From: Mesorhizobium sp.
GTDB taxonomy: Bacteria > Pseudomonadota > Alphaproteobacteria > Rhizobiales > Rhizobiaceae
Direction: 5' to 3'
DNA: 64,000 bases
Assembly: GCF_017306585.1 (NCBI RefSeq)
Contig: NZ_JAFKIC010000108.1
Span: 1-64,000, forward strand
Part shown: positions 33,188 to 42,686 of the stretch, piece after piece
Numbering within the stretch: position 1 is the first letter of the stretch
Layout: each line of letters starts with the position of its first letter
Program-made: the position numbers and the translations under genes
Notes under the pieces: generated by a model
The model's database searches: none
Told to the model about the DNA's origin: nothing
Seen by the model: only the letters and a program-made list of their open reading frames with translations

Positions 33188-34495
33188 ATGAAGACCCAAA
33201 TTGTGGTGGTTGGCGGTGGGGCCGGCGGCCTCGCACTGGTGCGACGGCTTAGGGCAAAGCTCGGGCGCGAGGCATTCGATGTCATACTCATCGAACAAAA
33301 CCACACGCACATCTGGAAGCCTTTGCTCCATGAGGTCGCGGCAGGTTCGCTGGACGCTAACCTGGATGAAATCGGCTATCGCAGCCACGGCCCTCGATGG
33401 GGCTACCGGTTCTTCTACGGCTCGCTGGAATCCGTAGATAGGGCGGCGCGCCAGGTCGTCATCGCTCCGATCCTCGATGAGGATGGGTCAGAATTGATCG
33501 GCCGGCACTGCGTTCGCTACGACTATCTCGTTATCGCGATAGGATCCGTCTCGAACGACTTTGGCACTCCGGGCGTCAAGGAGAATTGTCTCTTCCTCGA
33601 GAACCGCATCCAGGCGGATCGCTTCCGGCTCAAGTTGCTCAACCACTGCCTTCGGGTTTCCAGAACGATGTCGGCTGCCCCATCGTCGGAAGCTTTCGTC
33701 GATATCGCCATCGTGGGAGCCGGCGCCACGGGCGTCGAGCTGGCCGCCGAGCTTTACAACTCCGCATCGGCGCTCAAGCATTATGGTCTCGAAGTCTTTG
33801 ATGAGAGCCGTCTCAGGGTTTCGCTGATCGAAGCTGGTCCGCGAATTCTGCCAGCGCTGCCGGATGCCGTCGCGGCCGCAGCTCACAAGGAACTCGAGAT
33901 CCTTGGGGTCAGGGTCCTTCCCAACACGGTTGTCAAAGAGGCGACCGCGACAGGGATGAGGACCGGAAGCGGGGAAGAGATCAGATCGGACATCAGCGTT
34001 TGGGCCGCAGGGGTGCGGGGACCGGATATCTTGCGTCACATGGATGGACTGGAGGTGGTCCCCAGTGGTCAGCTCGCTGTCCTTCCAACACTCCAGACGA
34101 CATACGACGAGCGGGTTTTCGCACTCGGAGACTGCTGCTTCTTAAGGCAGGTGGGTCAAGAGCGGCCAGTGCCGCCAAGAGCTCAGGCGGCACATCAGAT
34201 GGCATCGACCGTGTATCGCAATATCCTCAGCCTGCTCGCGAAGGAACCCCTTGAACAGTTTGTCTACCGTGACAGGGGGTCTCTGGTCTCGCTGAGCCGG
34301 TTCTCGACGGTTGGCAATCTGATGGGGAGTTTGGTCGGTGGTCGTATGGCGGTTGAAGGGAGGCTGGCCAGAATGGTCTACATGTCGCTCTATCGCATGC
34401 ATTTGCTGGCTATTCATGGGTGGATAAAGGGCTTGGCGCTGATACTGGTCGGACACGTCAACCAAGTCGTCCGACCGAGGTTGAAGCTGCACTGA
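33188..34495 (+). CDS. ndh: NAD(P)/FAD-dependent oxidoreductase, type II NADH dehydrogenase-like
   Basis: A 435-residue flavoprotein of the NDH-2 family, which passes electrons from NADH to quinone at the membrane without pumping protons. FAD binds at VVVGGGAGGLAL, NADH at IVGAGATGVELAAE, and the FAD motif ALGDCCF is present. The signature HTHIWKPLLHEVAAGSLD near residue 45 is typical. The C-terminal region has an amphipathic helix for membrane binding. ATG 33188 is chosen because conserved sequence begins there. It could reoxidise NADH made by the many dehydrogenases upstream. Confidence 0.83.
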   Translation: MKTQIVVVGGGAGGLALVRRLRAKLGREAFDVILIEQNHTHIWKPLLHEVAAGSLDANLDEIGYRSHGPRWGYRFFYGSLESVDRAARQVVIAPILDEDGSELIGRHCVRYDYLVIAIGSVSNDFGTPGVKENCLFLENRIQADRFRLKLLNHCLRVSRTMSAAPSSEAFVDIAIVGAGATGVELAAELYNSASALKHYGLEVFDESRLRVSLIEAGPRILPALPDAVAAAAHKELEILGVRVLPNTVVKEATATGMRTGSGEEIRSDISVWAAGVRGPDILRHMDGLEVVPSGQLAVLPTLQTTYDERVFALGDCCFLRQVGQERPVPPRAQAAHQMASTVYRNILSLLAKEPLEQFVYRDRGSLVSLSRFSTVGNLMGSLVGGRMAVEGRLARMVYMSLYRMHLLAIHGWIKGLALILVGHVNQVVRPRLKLH

Positions 34496-34559
34496 GCGAC
34501 TGCCGTTTACCGGGGCGGTTATAGAGTGGAGTTCAATTTCCGATCCGAAGGGAACATCA

Positions 34560-35600
34560 ATGCAAGCGGCCTACATCGCTGGTCATGGTGGGAATGAGGT
34601 GGTGAAGGTCGGCGATTTTCCCGATCCGGTCCGGGGTGCGGACGAGGTTTTGATCCGCTTGCATGCAGCCACTGTAAACCGAGTTGATTTGTACATGCGC
34701 GACAGTGGCGCTGGAATTACGCATCGGTTGCCGCAGGTAATGGGGCTCGACGGTGCAGGGACGGCAATCGCCATTGAGAATAACGAGAAGCGGATCTGTG
34801 TTGGCCAACGTGTGATCGTTCATCCGCTAATTTTCTGCGGGCGCTGCGAGTTTTGCGTCGCTGGAGATCAGGTCTTGTGCACCAGCGCATCCTATCTTGG
34901 GGAACACCGCGACGGCGTCTTCGCTGAGTTTGTGAGCGTTCCCGCCCGCAATGTCTTCCCTATGCCAGAGGGGTGGAATTTTGTTCAATCAGCGGCACTG
35001 GGCGTTAACTTCCTGACTGCATGGCGCATGGTCTTTTCGAAGGCGGAAATGAAACCCTGGGAAACCGCCTTGATCTTCGGAATTGGCGGAGGAGTGTCAT
35101 TAGCGGCGCTGCAGTTGATAAAGGCAATGGGCGGGCAAGTAATTGTGACATCGCGAGACGAGGCGAAACTCGCAAGGGCAGCAGACCTCGGCGCAGACTA
35201 CGGAATCAACGGCGAACGGGAGGATGTGAGCCGAAAAGTGCTCGAAATTACGGACAAGCGCGGGGTCGACGTAGTGATTGAGAATGTCGGCGAGGCAGTT
35301 TGGTCGCACGCTCTGCGATCACTGGTCCGGGGAGGGAGACTGGTAACCTGTGGCGCGACGTCAGGTGACCAGCCCGGCGCTGACCTTCGCAGGATATTTA
35401 TCAGGCAGTTGCGGATTCTCGGCTCAACACTGGGAACCCTTGGCGAGTTCCATGATTTGTTGCAATTTGTCGACCATCACCAGATCAAACCGGTCATCGA
35501 TAGTACCTACGACCTTTCGGACGTTCATTCCGCCCTGGATCGCCTCGAATCTGGACGTCAATTTGGAAAGGTTGCCATCGACATATGCGGACTGCCATAG
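34560..35600 (+). CDS. Zinc-type alcohol dehydrogenase / quinone oxidoreductase-like protein (MDR)
   Basis: A 346-residue medium-chain dehydrogenase-fold protein. Structural zinc cysteines are in CGRCEFCVAGDQVLC, the nucleotide site is FGIGGGVSLAA and the N-terminal NRVDLYMRD replaces the usual catalytic Cys ligand, so the catalytic zinc is probably absent. Its base composition is visibly more AT-rich than the genes before it, which suggests a different origin. It follows the ndh-like gene by 64 bases. Confidence 0.8.
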   Translation: MQAAYIAGHGGNEVVKVGDFPDPVRGADEVLIRLHAATVNRVDLYMRDSGAGITHRLPQVMGLDGAGTAIAIENNEKRICVGQRVIVHPLIFCGRCEFCVAGDQVLCTSASYLGEHRDGVFAEFVSVPARNVFPMPEGWNFVQSAALGVNFLTAWRMVFSKAEMKPWETALIFGIGGGVSLAALQLIKAMGGQVIVTSRDEAKLARAADLGADYGINGEREDVSRKVLEITDKRGVDVVIENVGEAVWSHALRSLVRGGRLVTCGATSGDQPGADLRRIFIRQLRILGSTLGTLGEFHDLLQFVDHHQIKPVIDSTYDLSDVHSALDRLESGRQFGKVAIDICGLP

Positions 35601-36261
35601 CCATCCGGAGGTCTTAGGGCATGGACTTGAGTCTGCTTTCGATTGGGACCCGAGCCGCGCGAATGGCATTGTGGCTAGCGGCATATGAAAAGCCGCACCT
35701 ACAGGTCGATATATGGCAGCACCAACCAGCAACTGCAGGGAGCTTAAATAGAACCCTTGCCAACGCGAGCCGTCCATACATGGCTCATTTCGGTCATTCA
35801 CTAGTTCCTGGCGACTCGCAGTTCGCCAGACGATAAGAGTGCATTTAGCTCGGCGCTTCGACTGCGTACCTCTGGTTGCGCTCACGACGCAGCGATAAAT
35901 GTGTTACGTATTGTGATACCTATTGTGATACAAAATCGGTCATGAACACCGGGAAAAAGAAAATAGAAACAGTGGCATAGGGCCGAAGACGATCCCAGCC
36001 AACGGTACCATTGGCCCTTCCTGTAAATCGTTGTGATTAATATGCAGCCGCTGGGAACAATCAGCGCGTGGAGAGGGCACGGATAGCGAGGCGTTCTTCC
36101 TTGCCCTGTGGTCCACGATTGCCTGCTCCAAGTGGTCATATGGCGGAAGCCAGACCAAGCGGCGGACCGTGATCGCGAGACCTGCGCTGAATATTGACCA
36201 GAAGGACTATAGAACGTAGCCTTTCACCAGAGGCCACGTCCTCCACTCTGTGCGAGTGAAA
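35601..36261. other. Non-coding seam with lower GC
   Basis: About 660 bases with no credible gene: short frames on both strands lack ribosome sites and family features. It contains the 35909-35931 tandem repeat. It separates the flavin-oxygenase island from the amino acid/opine-like locus and may mark an insertion border. No transposase remnant was recognised. Confidence 0.5.
35909..35931 (+). repeat. Tandem TATTGTGATAC repeat
   Basis: Two exact copies of TATTGTGATAC with a 12-base period, the second continuing into TTGTGATACAA, itself an 11-base palindrome. It could be an operator or a remnant of a mobile border. Confidence 0.55.
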
Positions 36262-36483
36262 ATGTCCGGGACGGCCCGGCGGTTAGACCGCCGGAGTTCC
36301 ACCGTGAATCGTCACCTCCCGCAGCTTGCGCTGCTTCTCGTTGCCACGCTGTTCGCCTTGGGCTTATCGGTCCACTATGACATCGACGGTGCACCCGCTT
36401 TGATCGGGTTCGGCTTTCTGTTGGGTGCCGTTGGGCTTGCTATCCAGGCCCGGTCACGGAAGCCGCCGCGCGGCCGTGACTAG
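36262..36483 (+). CDS. Small putative membrane protein
   Basis: A short frame of up to 73 residues with two hydrophobic stretches (LALLLVATLFALGLSV and LIGFGFLLGAVGLAI) and a basic tail (QARSRKPPRGRD), as expected for a two-helix inner-membrane protein. Possible starts are ATG 36262 or GTG 36304; an 8-bp hairpin (36276-36294) lies between them, making the later start plausible. No family is recognised. Confidence 0.45.
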   Translation: MSGTARRLDRRSSTVNRHLPQLALLLVATLFALGLSVHYDIDGAPALIGFGFLLGAVGLAIQARSRKPPRGRD

Positions 36484-36686
36484 TTAGCAACGTTGTTGGC
36501 AGTCACCACGGCACAGGATAACGACCTGTCGAGCTGCCTTGTCGGCGCTGTCGCCTTCGCAGGGATATTCCATGGCTTGGAGATATTCGACAGAAGATCC
36601 CGCGACAGGCGGTTACAATCCTCAGCCGGGTTCCATCCTGTAGACGCTGAGGCTGCGATGACGGCTGTTTTCAATCTTCCCAGATC

Positions 36687-37613
36687 ATGAGCGCGCTCTG
36701 CGGCATCGATGTCGTAGCCGAGATGGAGACAGCGTTCGATCTCTATTCCCGGGGGCTGGTGGCGGTCCCGCCCGTCGGCGAGTTGCTGTTCGAACAGCCG
36801 CCGGGCGAGATGCATATCAAATATGGCGCTATCGGGGGCGATAGTGTCTTCGTCATCAAGATAGCGACCGGCTTCTATGAGAACACGACAATCGGCCTGC
36901 CTTCGTCAGGAGGGGTCGTGTTGGTTTTCAGCGCCCGCACCGGCGCGCTTGTGGCCATATTGCAAGACGAAGGTCATCTCACCGACATCCGCACCGCCGC
37001 CGCCGGTGCGGTCGCCGCCAAGTGGCTGATGCCGGACGATCTCCAATGCATCGGCATTTGCGGTTCGGGCAGCCAGGCTCGGCTGCAGGCGCAATACCTG
37101 CGTGAGGTGACGTCGTGCAGAACATTGGTCGTGTGGGCGCGCAACGCCGAAAAGGCGGCGCGTTGTGCCGCCGACATCGCCGCCCTCGGCTACGATGCGC
37201 GAGCCGTTGCGTCGCCTCGGGAACTCGCGGCTCTTGCCGGTCTCATCGTCACGACGACAGCCTCCAGGGATCCATTCCTGATGGCGCCCTACATCCGTCC
37301 CGGAACCCATATCGTCGCGATGGGGACCGACACACCCGAGAAGTCCGAAATCGATGCTGCCGTGCTCGGCCGAGCGACATGTGTCGTCGCCGACAGCCGC
37401 TCGCAATGTTTCGAGCGCGGCGAAATCCATCACGCGATCGCCCAGGGCCTGATTTCGCCGGAGCGTATTGTGGAACTGGGGGAGATCATCGCGGCGCAAG
37501 GACTGGAAAGGCGGGCCAACGACGCGATCACCGTCGTCGACCTCACAGGCGTTGCCGTTCAGGATATCGTGCTGGCCAAGGCGGTGTGCGCGAAACTGGG
37601 TCTTGTCGTCTAA
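36687..37613 (+). CDS. Ornithine cyclodeaminase / mu-crystallin family protein
   Basis: A 308-residue Rossmann protein. MHIKYG, the substrate Lys/Arg region DIRTAAAGAVAAKWL, the nucleotide motif GICGSGSQARLQ and AMGTDTPEKSEID are those of the family. The family includes ornithine cyclodeaminase, pyrroline-2-carboxylate reductase and ectoine-pathway cyclodeaminases. The first ATG removes about ten residues usual at the N-terminus. In-frame codons upstream (from 36651) resemble that missing part but lack a standard start codon, so the gene may use a rare start or be slightly damaged. Confidence 0.82.
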   Translation: MSALCGIDVVAEMETAFDLYSRGLVAVPPVGELLFEQPPGEMHIKYGAIGGDSVFVIKIATGFYENTTIGLPSSGGVVLVFSARTGALVAILQDEGHLTDIRTAAAGAVAAKWLMPDDLQCIGICGSGSQARLQAQYLREVTSCRTLVVWARNAEKAARCAADIAALGYDARAVASPRELAALAGLIVTTTASRDPFLMAPYIRPGTHIVAMGTDTPEKSEIDAAVLGRATCVVADSRSQCFERGEIHHAIAQGLISPERIVELGEIIAAQGLERRANDAITVVDLTGVAVQDIVLAKAVCAKLGLVV

Positions 37614-37706
37614 TGCATGTCGCGCAAAAGTGACCTCGGTTTTGCGACGGCATGCATCAAACAATGACCTAGCGCGTCGTGTGAATCCGTTTTCACGCGA
37701 CGCGCT
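37614..37706. repeat. Rhizobial-type intergenic palindromic element (two hairpins)
   Basis: First hairpin: TGCATGtcgcgcaaaa...ttttgcgacggCATGCA (37614-37656). Second: AGCGCGTCG...CGACGCGCT (37671-37706) with a TGAA/TTCA inner pair. This two-part arrangement resembles the short palindromic repeats scattered between genes of Mesorhizobium and relatives. It lies between convergent genes and may also end transcription. Confidence 0.65.
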
Positions 37707-37728
37707 TTAGAGGTGAGCGCGGCTGGCT

Positions 37729-38868
37729 TTACAGCGCCGCCTCGGCCTGTTTGCCGAACTCGTCCTGAAGGAAGCGGTCGAGCCGCTGCAGCGCTTCCTT
37801 GAAATGATCGGGCTCGCCGCCGATGCCGAGGCGAAGATGCCCCTCCATTCCGAACCAGCTGCCGGCGACCGCGAACACGCTTTGCGTCTCGCGCAGCCTG
37901 CGGCAGAAATCGTCCGATGAAATCGGAAGGTCGTAGCGCAGGAAGGCCATGGCGCCGGCCTGCGGCGGGACCCAGCTGAAGATCCCGCTACGCTGCGCTA
38001 TCCATTGCGAAAGCTGGTCGAGATTGCGCGCGAGTAGGTGGCGGTTGCGGGCCACGATGCGCGCGCGCTTTTCCGGCTGCAGGGCAAACAGGGCAATCCG
38101 CTGCCCGAGCGCGTTGCTGCCGATCGTCGTGTAGTCCTGCCGCTGCATCGCCTTCTGGATGATCTCCTGCGACGAGACGATCCAGCCGATGCGCAAGCCG
38201 GCGAGCGCCATCGCCTTCGCCGTGCCGCCTGTCACCACCGTCATTGGCGCGGTCGCGAAAAGCGTCCCGGTTTCCGCGCCGGCGAGTTCCGCGCCGCGAT
38301 AGATTTCATCGGCATGCAGGGCGATGCCATGATTTGCGGCAAGCGTTGCCAGGCCCGTTCGTTCTTCGGCCGAAAGCACACCGCCCGTCGGGTTGTTGGG
38401 ATTGCAGACCGAAATCAGCCTGGTGCGTGTCGTGATCCTGTTCGCCACCTCGTCGAGATCGAGGGCCCAGCGATTGCCCGACAACCGCAGGGGTACCTCA
38501 TGGACCTTTGCCCCGAGCGCCTTCGCCAGCCCGGGCAATTGCATGAAATTGGGCGTGACGATGATGGCTTCGTCGCCGCTGTCCAGCAGGCTCATCACCG
38601 CCAGCATGTTGGCTTCGGACGAACCGGTGGTGACGAGAACGTTGTCGGCGACCGCACCGGGATAGAGCGAGGCGATCGCCTCGCGCAGGGCCGGCTCGCC
38701 TTCGGTATGGCCATAGCCGAGCGGCAGGTCGAGCAGCGCTTCGGTCTCATGCGCGTCGAGCAGTTCGCGCATCGTGAACGGATGCAGGCCGCTCTCGGTC
38801 AGATTGTAGTCGACCGTATTTTCCCAGATCGACTGGCTGCGTTCGAGTTCGAAGAGGTCAATGCGCAT
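37729..38868 (-). CDS. PLP-dependent aminotransferase, class I/II fold
   Basis: A 379-residue aminotransferase. PLP-binding features are GSSEANM, CNPNNPTGG, HADEIYRG and the Schiff-base Lys in GTAKAMALAGLRIGW; the C-terminal Arg is in HLRLGIGG. The ATG at 38868 begins the conserved protein; an 80-residue upstream extension is not conserved-looking. It is divergent from the ALDH gene at 39089 with 220 bases between. It is likely to transfer an amino group in amino-acid or opine breakdown; substrate unknown. Confidence 0.86.
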   Translation of the reverse strand: MRIDLFELERSQSIWENTVDYNLTESGLHPFTMRELLDAHETEALLDLPLGYGHTEGEPALREAIASLYPGAVADNVLVTTGSSEANMLAVMSLLDSGDEAIIVTPNFMQLPGLAKALGAKVHEVPLRLSGNRWALDLDEVANRITTRTRLISVCNPNNPTGGVLSAEERTGLATLAANHGIALHADEIYRGAELAGAETGTLFATAPMTVVTGGTAKAMALAGLRIGWIVSSQEIIQKAMQRQDYTTIGSNALGQRIALFALQPEKRARIVARNRHLLARNLDQLSQWIAQRSGIFSWVPPQAGAMAFLRYDLPISSDDFCRRLRETQSVFAVAGSWFGMEGHLRLGIGGEPDHFKEALQRLDRFLQDEFGKQAEAAL

Positions 38869-39088
38869 GTCGGTTCCTATCGAGAGTGCGTCATCGGCAC
38901 GGATCGGCGCGATGTGTCGGGGTGACGCTAGCGCCGGCCGACGCAAGGTTCGCCCGAACCCTCCGATGACGTGGCAGAAGATGTTCGGGTCCGCCACGCC
39001 AATGACAGCATATTCTTCCGCGCCGGCGCCATACAGGGGCGCGCGGCTTCGCATCCCGGCGTGCCGCTGTCCATAGCGAGGGTTTTGC

Positions 39089-40525
39089 ATGCCGCAGGTC
39101 AGGAACAACTACATCGATGGAGCGTGGCGCTCGGCCGAACACAGCAGCGAGAGCCGCAATCCGTCGGACACGAATGAACTGATCGGCAGCTTTGCCATCG
39201 CCAGTACCACCGACGTTCGCGATGCGGTGACCGCGGCGCGCAAGGCACTGGCCGATTGGAAAGAGACCTCCCCGCAACAGCGTTTCGACATTCTCGACCG
39301 GGCCGGCGACGCCATTGCCCGGCGCAAGCAGGAACTGGCGACGCTGCTGTCGCGCGAGGAGGGCAAGACCTTGCCCGAGGCCGCCGCCGAAGTGGCCAAG
39401 GCGGCCCATACTTTCAAGTATTTCGCCGGTGAGGCGGTGCGTCTGTCCGGCGCAAGCCTGCGCTCCGTGCGAAACGGCGTCGATGTCGATGTCCGGCGCG
39501 AAGCGGTCGGCATCGTGGGGCTGATCACCCCGTGGAATTTTCCCTTCTCGATCCCCGCGTGGAAAACCGCCCCGGCTTTGGCCTATGGCAATTGCGTGAT
39601 CCTCAAACCATCCGAACTGACCAACGCGATCGCCTGGGAACTGGCCAGCATCCTGCACGAAGCCGGCGTGCCGCGCGGCGTCTTCCAGATGGTCATGGGT
39701 GGCGGCGAGGTCGGTTCGGCGCTGGTCACCGATCCAGCCGTCGATGCCATCAGCTTTACCGGCTCGGGCGCGGTTGGCCGCATGATCGCGGGGCAAGCGG
39801 TGGCGCGCGGCGCCAGGCTGCAACTCGAACTGGGCGGCAAGAACCCGCTTGTGGTCGCCGATGACGCCGACCTCGACAAAGCCGTGGATGCCGCCGTGCG
39901 CAGCGCCTTCTATTCGACCGGGCAGCGCTGCACGGCGTCGAGCCGCGTCATCGTCGACGCCGCCGTCCACGACGCCTTTGTCGAGCGGCTGGTGGAGCGC
40001 GCGAGCAGGTTGCGCGTCGGCAACGCGTTGGACGCCGCCTCCGATATCGGCCCGCTGGTCAGCGCGGATCAACTCAGTCGCGTTTCCCGCTACGCTGAAG
40101 CCGCCCCTTCCGACGGAGCCCGCCATGCCTTTGGCGGCCGCGTGCTCGAGGCGCCGGCGAACGGCTACTATTTCGAGCCGGCGATCTTTCTGGACGGCGA
40201 CATGCGACAGGCCATCAATCGCGAAGAGGTGTTCGGGCCCGTTCTTTCAGTGTTCGAAGCCATCGATTTCGATGATGCGGTGCGGATCGCCAACGACACC
40301 GAATTCGGCCTCAGCGCCGGCATTTTCACCGCATCGCACGCCAAGGCCCGCGCCTTCATCCGAGCCAGCAACAGCGGCATGGTGATGGTCAACCTGCCGA
40401 CCGTAGGCTCCGACTACCACGTGCCGTTCGGTGGACGCGGCGCCTCTGCCTATGGCCCCAAGGAGATGGGGCTCGGTGCGATCGAATTCTTCACCCAGAC
40501 CAAGACCGCCTATGTCGCGGACTAG
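39089..40525 (+). CDS. Aldehyde dehydrogenase, alpha-ketoglutarate-semialdehyde dehydrogenase-like
   Basis: A complete 478-residue ALDH: Asn in ITPWNFPF, Lys in VILKPSEL, FTGSGAVG, Glu in LELGGKNP and Cys in STGQRCTASS. The DVRREAVGIVGLITPWNFP and GGRGASAYGPKEMG segments are typical of the 2,5-dioxovalerate/KGSA branch. It may oxidise a semialdehyde released by the oxidase and lyase encoded downstream. It is the first gene of a plus-strand run to 45682. Confidence 0.86.
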   Translation: MPQVRNNYIDGAWRSAEHSSESRNPSDTNELIGSFAIASTTDVRDAVTAARKALADWKETSPQQRFDILDRAGDAIARRKQELATLLSREEGKTLPEAAAEVAKAAHTFKYFAGEAVRLSGASLRSVRNGVDVDVRREAVGIVGLITPWNFPFSIPAWKTAPALAYGNCVILKPSELTNAIAWELASILHEAGVPRGVFQMVMGGGEVGSALVTDPAVDAISFTGSGAVGRMIAGQAVARGARLQLELGGKNPLVVADDADLDKAVDAAVRSAFYSTGQRCTASSRVIVDAAVHDAFVERLVERASRLRVGNALDAASDIGPLVSADQLSRVSRYAEAAPSDGARHAFGGRVLEAPANGYYFEPAIFLDGDMRQAINREEVFGPVLSVFEAIDFDDAVRIANDTEFGLSAGIFTASHAKARAFIRASNSGMVMVNLPTVGSDYHVPFGGRGASAYGPKEMGLGAIEFFTQTKTAYVAD

Positions 40526-40681
40526 GTCCGGGTTGCTTTGCCTCGCGACACGTTCTGTCGTGAGTCCGGACAAGGCGACAGAAACCAGTTTCGGCGGCGA
40601 CGGAAACGGAAACTTGTGCTCCCGCCGGTGGCCTATCGTCGGTTTCGATACCAGCCCAAAGGCCGGCACATAGAAGGAGCC

Positions 40682-41155
40682 ATGATGTCCAATTCGCCGC
40701 GCGTGATCGATCCGGAAACCATCGAGCCGGATACAAGATCGACATATCCGCAGCATCTGCAGGAGCCGGTCAAAGGACGTCGCAAGCGGCGGCTTGGTTC
40801 GCTTGCGGGCCTCGCCAGCCTGTCGGCTGTCCATGTCGAGTTGCCCAGCGGCTGTGCATCATCGCTCAGGGTCTGGCACAGCCACGAGGACGAACTCATC
40901 CTTGTGTTGAAAGGCGAGGCGACACTGATCACGGACCAGGGGGAGCAACTCGTTCGTGCCGGACAGGCCATCGGCTTTCCCGCGGGCGAAGCCAATGGCC
41001 ATCAGATCGTCAACCGTGGCGAAACCCCGGTCGTCTTCGTCGAAGTGGCGAGTTTTGCCGAAGCCAACGTATCGACCTATCCGGACGACGACCTGCTGCA
41101 GATACCGGACGGCCGCGGCCGCCGGTTCGTGCGCAAGGACGGCACTCCTTACTGA
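40682..41155 (+). CDS. Cupin domain protein
   Basis: A 157-residue single cupin. Motif 1 is WHSHEDELILVLKGEATL and motif 2 is AGEANGHQIVNRGETPVV, with His/Glu/His metal ligands. Its product has a charged N-terminal extension and a C-terminal RGRRFVRKDGTPY tail. ATG 40682 follows AGAAGGAGC. It sits between the ALDH and the lyase gene; it may be an isomerase, a dioxygenase or a metabolite sensor. No more can be said. Confidence 0.82.
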   Translation: MMSNSPRVIDPETIEPDTRSTYPQHLQEPVKGRRKRRLGSLAGLASLSAVHVELPSGCASSLRVWHSHEDELILVLKGEATLITDQGEQLVRAGQAIGFPAGEANGHQIVNRGETPVVFVEVASFAEANVSTYPDDDLLQIPDGRGRRFVRKDGTPY

Positions 41156-41165
41156 GGCCGGTATC

Positions 41166-42686
41166 ATGCAATCCAAGGTTTCTCCGCGCCTTGCCGAGCC
41201 GCTGGCTCCCGAGATCCTCGATCTCGTCTTCCGGCCGCGCATCGAACGGGAGCTTGCTCTCGGCATCGACGATCTGTGCGCGGTCAACGAGGCGCATCTC
41301 GTGATGCTCGCCAGGATGGGTCTGATCGAACCGGCGGTGGCGCGCGGTCTGGCCGGGACGCTGTCCGCAATCCGCAGTGATGGCGACGGGGCGATCCCGC
41401 GCGATCCGGCGCGGGAGGACGGTTACTTCAACTTTGAAGCGGTTCTGATGAAGCGCGCTGGCTCGGATGCTGGTGGGCGCCTGCATCTCGCGCGCAGCCG
41501 CAACGACATCAACGCAACGCTCGATCGGCTGGCGATGCGGCGGATAGTCCTGGATCTCCTGGGCAAAGTCATCGCGCTGCGTCGCGCTCTGCTGCATCGG
41601 GGACAGAGCTTTGCCGACGTTCTCATGCCCGGCTACACACATATGCAGCCGGCGCAGCCGATCACGTTCGGGTTCTATCTGACGGGCATAGCGCAGGCCC
41701 TGGCTCGCGACGCATCGCGCCTGTTCAATGCCTATCTGGCCGCCGATACGTGTCCTCTCGGAGCGTGCGCCTTCGCGGGCACCTCCTTCCCGATCGACAG
41801 GCAGCTGGTCGCCGACCTGCTTGGTTTCAGCGCCGTCCATGTCCATGCCCAGGACGCGGTGGCTTCACGCGACTATGCCTGGGAGGCAGCCGCCGCCGTC
41901 CTCGGCATGGCGGCCAATTGGGGGCGGTTCGCGCAGGACATGTACATCTGGGGCACGCAGGAATTCGGCCTCGTCCGCATACCCGACAGCATCGCCGGCA
42001 CGTCGAGCATCATGCCGCAGAAGAAGAACCCGGTCGCGCTTGAATATCTGAAGGCGAGTTCCGGCGAGGTGATCGGCGGGCTCAACGCCACATTCGCAAT
42101 TTTGAAGGGTGGGCATTTCAGCCATGCCGGCGACACCGGCCGCTCCTCCCTGGCGCCGCTCTGGCCGTCGCTGCGCCTCGCCGGCAATGCGCTGGCGATC
42201 AGCCGTCTGGTCGCCGAAAAGATCGAGCCCGACGTCGAGACGATGCGGCGGCGCGCCGCTGCCGGCTTCTCGACCGCCACCGATCTTGCCGACTGCCTGG
42301 TGCGTGAGGGGCACCTGTCGTTCCGCCAGGCGCATCATGTCGTGGCGGACCTGGTGAGGGATGCGCTGGAGCGTAACCTGCAACCCCACGAGATGGGTCA
42401 CGAGGACGTGCTTGCCGCGCTCACAAGAGTGCTCGGCCAGACCGTCGAGATGTCGCATGAGGCCGTCATCTGGGCGCTCGATCCACGCCGCTCGGTCGAG
42501 GTCCGGCGATCGACCGGCGCGGCCTCACCAGCCGAGACGCGGCGCATGATCGCGGCGGCCTCCGCTGAGGTCGATCGTGATCAAGCCAGGCTCGACGCGC
42601 TTCACCAGCATCTCGCATCGGCGCGCAAACAGTTGAACGAACAACTCGACACGCTTCGGCAAGCCAGTGGCCCTTCGCCAGACTGA
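41166..42686 (+). CDS. Argininosuccinate lyase-superfamily C-N lyase
   Basis: A 506-residue lyase of the fumarase/aspartase superfamily, argininosuccinate lyase branch. Signatures are HLARSRNDI, the catalytic His region GYTHMQPAQP and the flexible loop GTSSIMPQKKNP, which carries the catalytic Ser. Ordinary ArgH has about 460-470 residues and lies with arginine genes; this one is longer and lies in a catabolic operon. Known relatives cleave N-substituted aspartates such as ethylenediamine disuccinate to fumarate and an amine, so a similar substrate is plausible. The ATG is 10 bases after the cupin stop. Confidence 0.8.
   Translation: MQSKVSPRLAEPLAPEILDLVFRPRIERELALGIDDLCAVNEAHLVMLARMGLIEPAVARGLAGTLSAIRSDGDGAIPRDPAREDGYFNFEAVLMKRAGSDAGGRLHLARSRNDINATLDRLAMRRIVLDLLGKVIALRRALLHRGQSFADVLMPGYTHMQPAQPITFGFYLTGIAQALARDASRLFNAYLAADTCPLGACAFAGTSFPIDRQLVADLLGFSAVHVHAQDAVASRDYAWEAAAAVLGMAANWGRFAQDMYIWGTQEFGLVRIPDSIAGTSSIMPQKKNPVALEYLKASSGEVIGGLNATFAILKGGHFSHAGDTGRSSLAPLWPSLRLAGNALAISRLVAEKIEPDVETMRRRAAAGFSTATDLADCLVREGHLSFRQAHHVVADLVRDALERNLQPHEMGHEDVLAALTRVLGQTVEMSHEAVIWALDPRRSVEVRRSTGAASPAETRRMIAAASAEVDRDQARLDALHQHLASARKQLNEQLDTLRQASGPSPD

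Noticed and set aside
35424..35885. A 153-codon minus-strand frame in the low-GC seam
   Set aside because: Mostly antisense to the alcohol dehydrogenase-like gene, no ribosome site, no recognisable domain.
41166..42686. Biosynthetic argininosuccinate lyase (argH)
   Set aside because: Superfamily motifs fit, but the protein is about 40 residues too long and sits in a catabolic operon without arginine genes.
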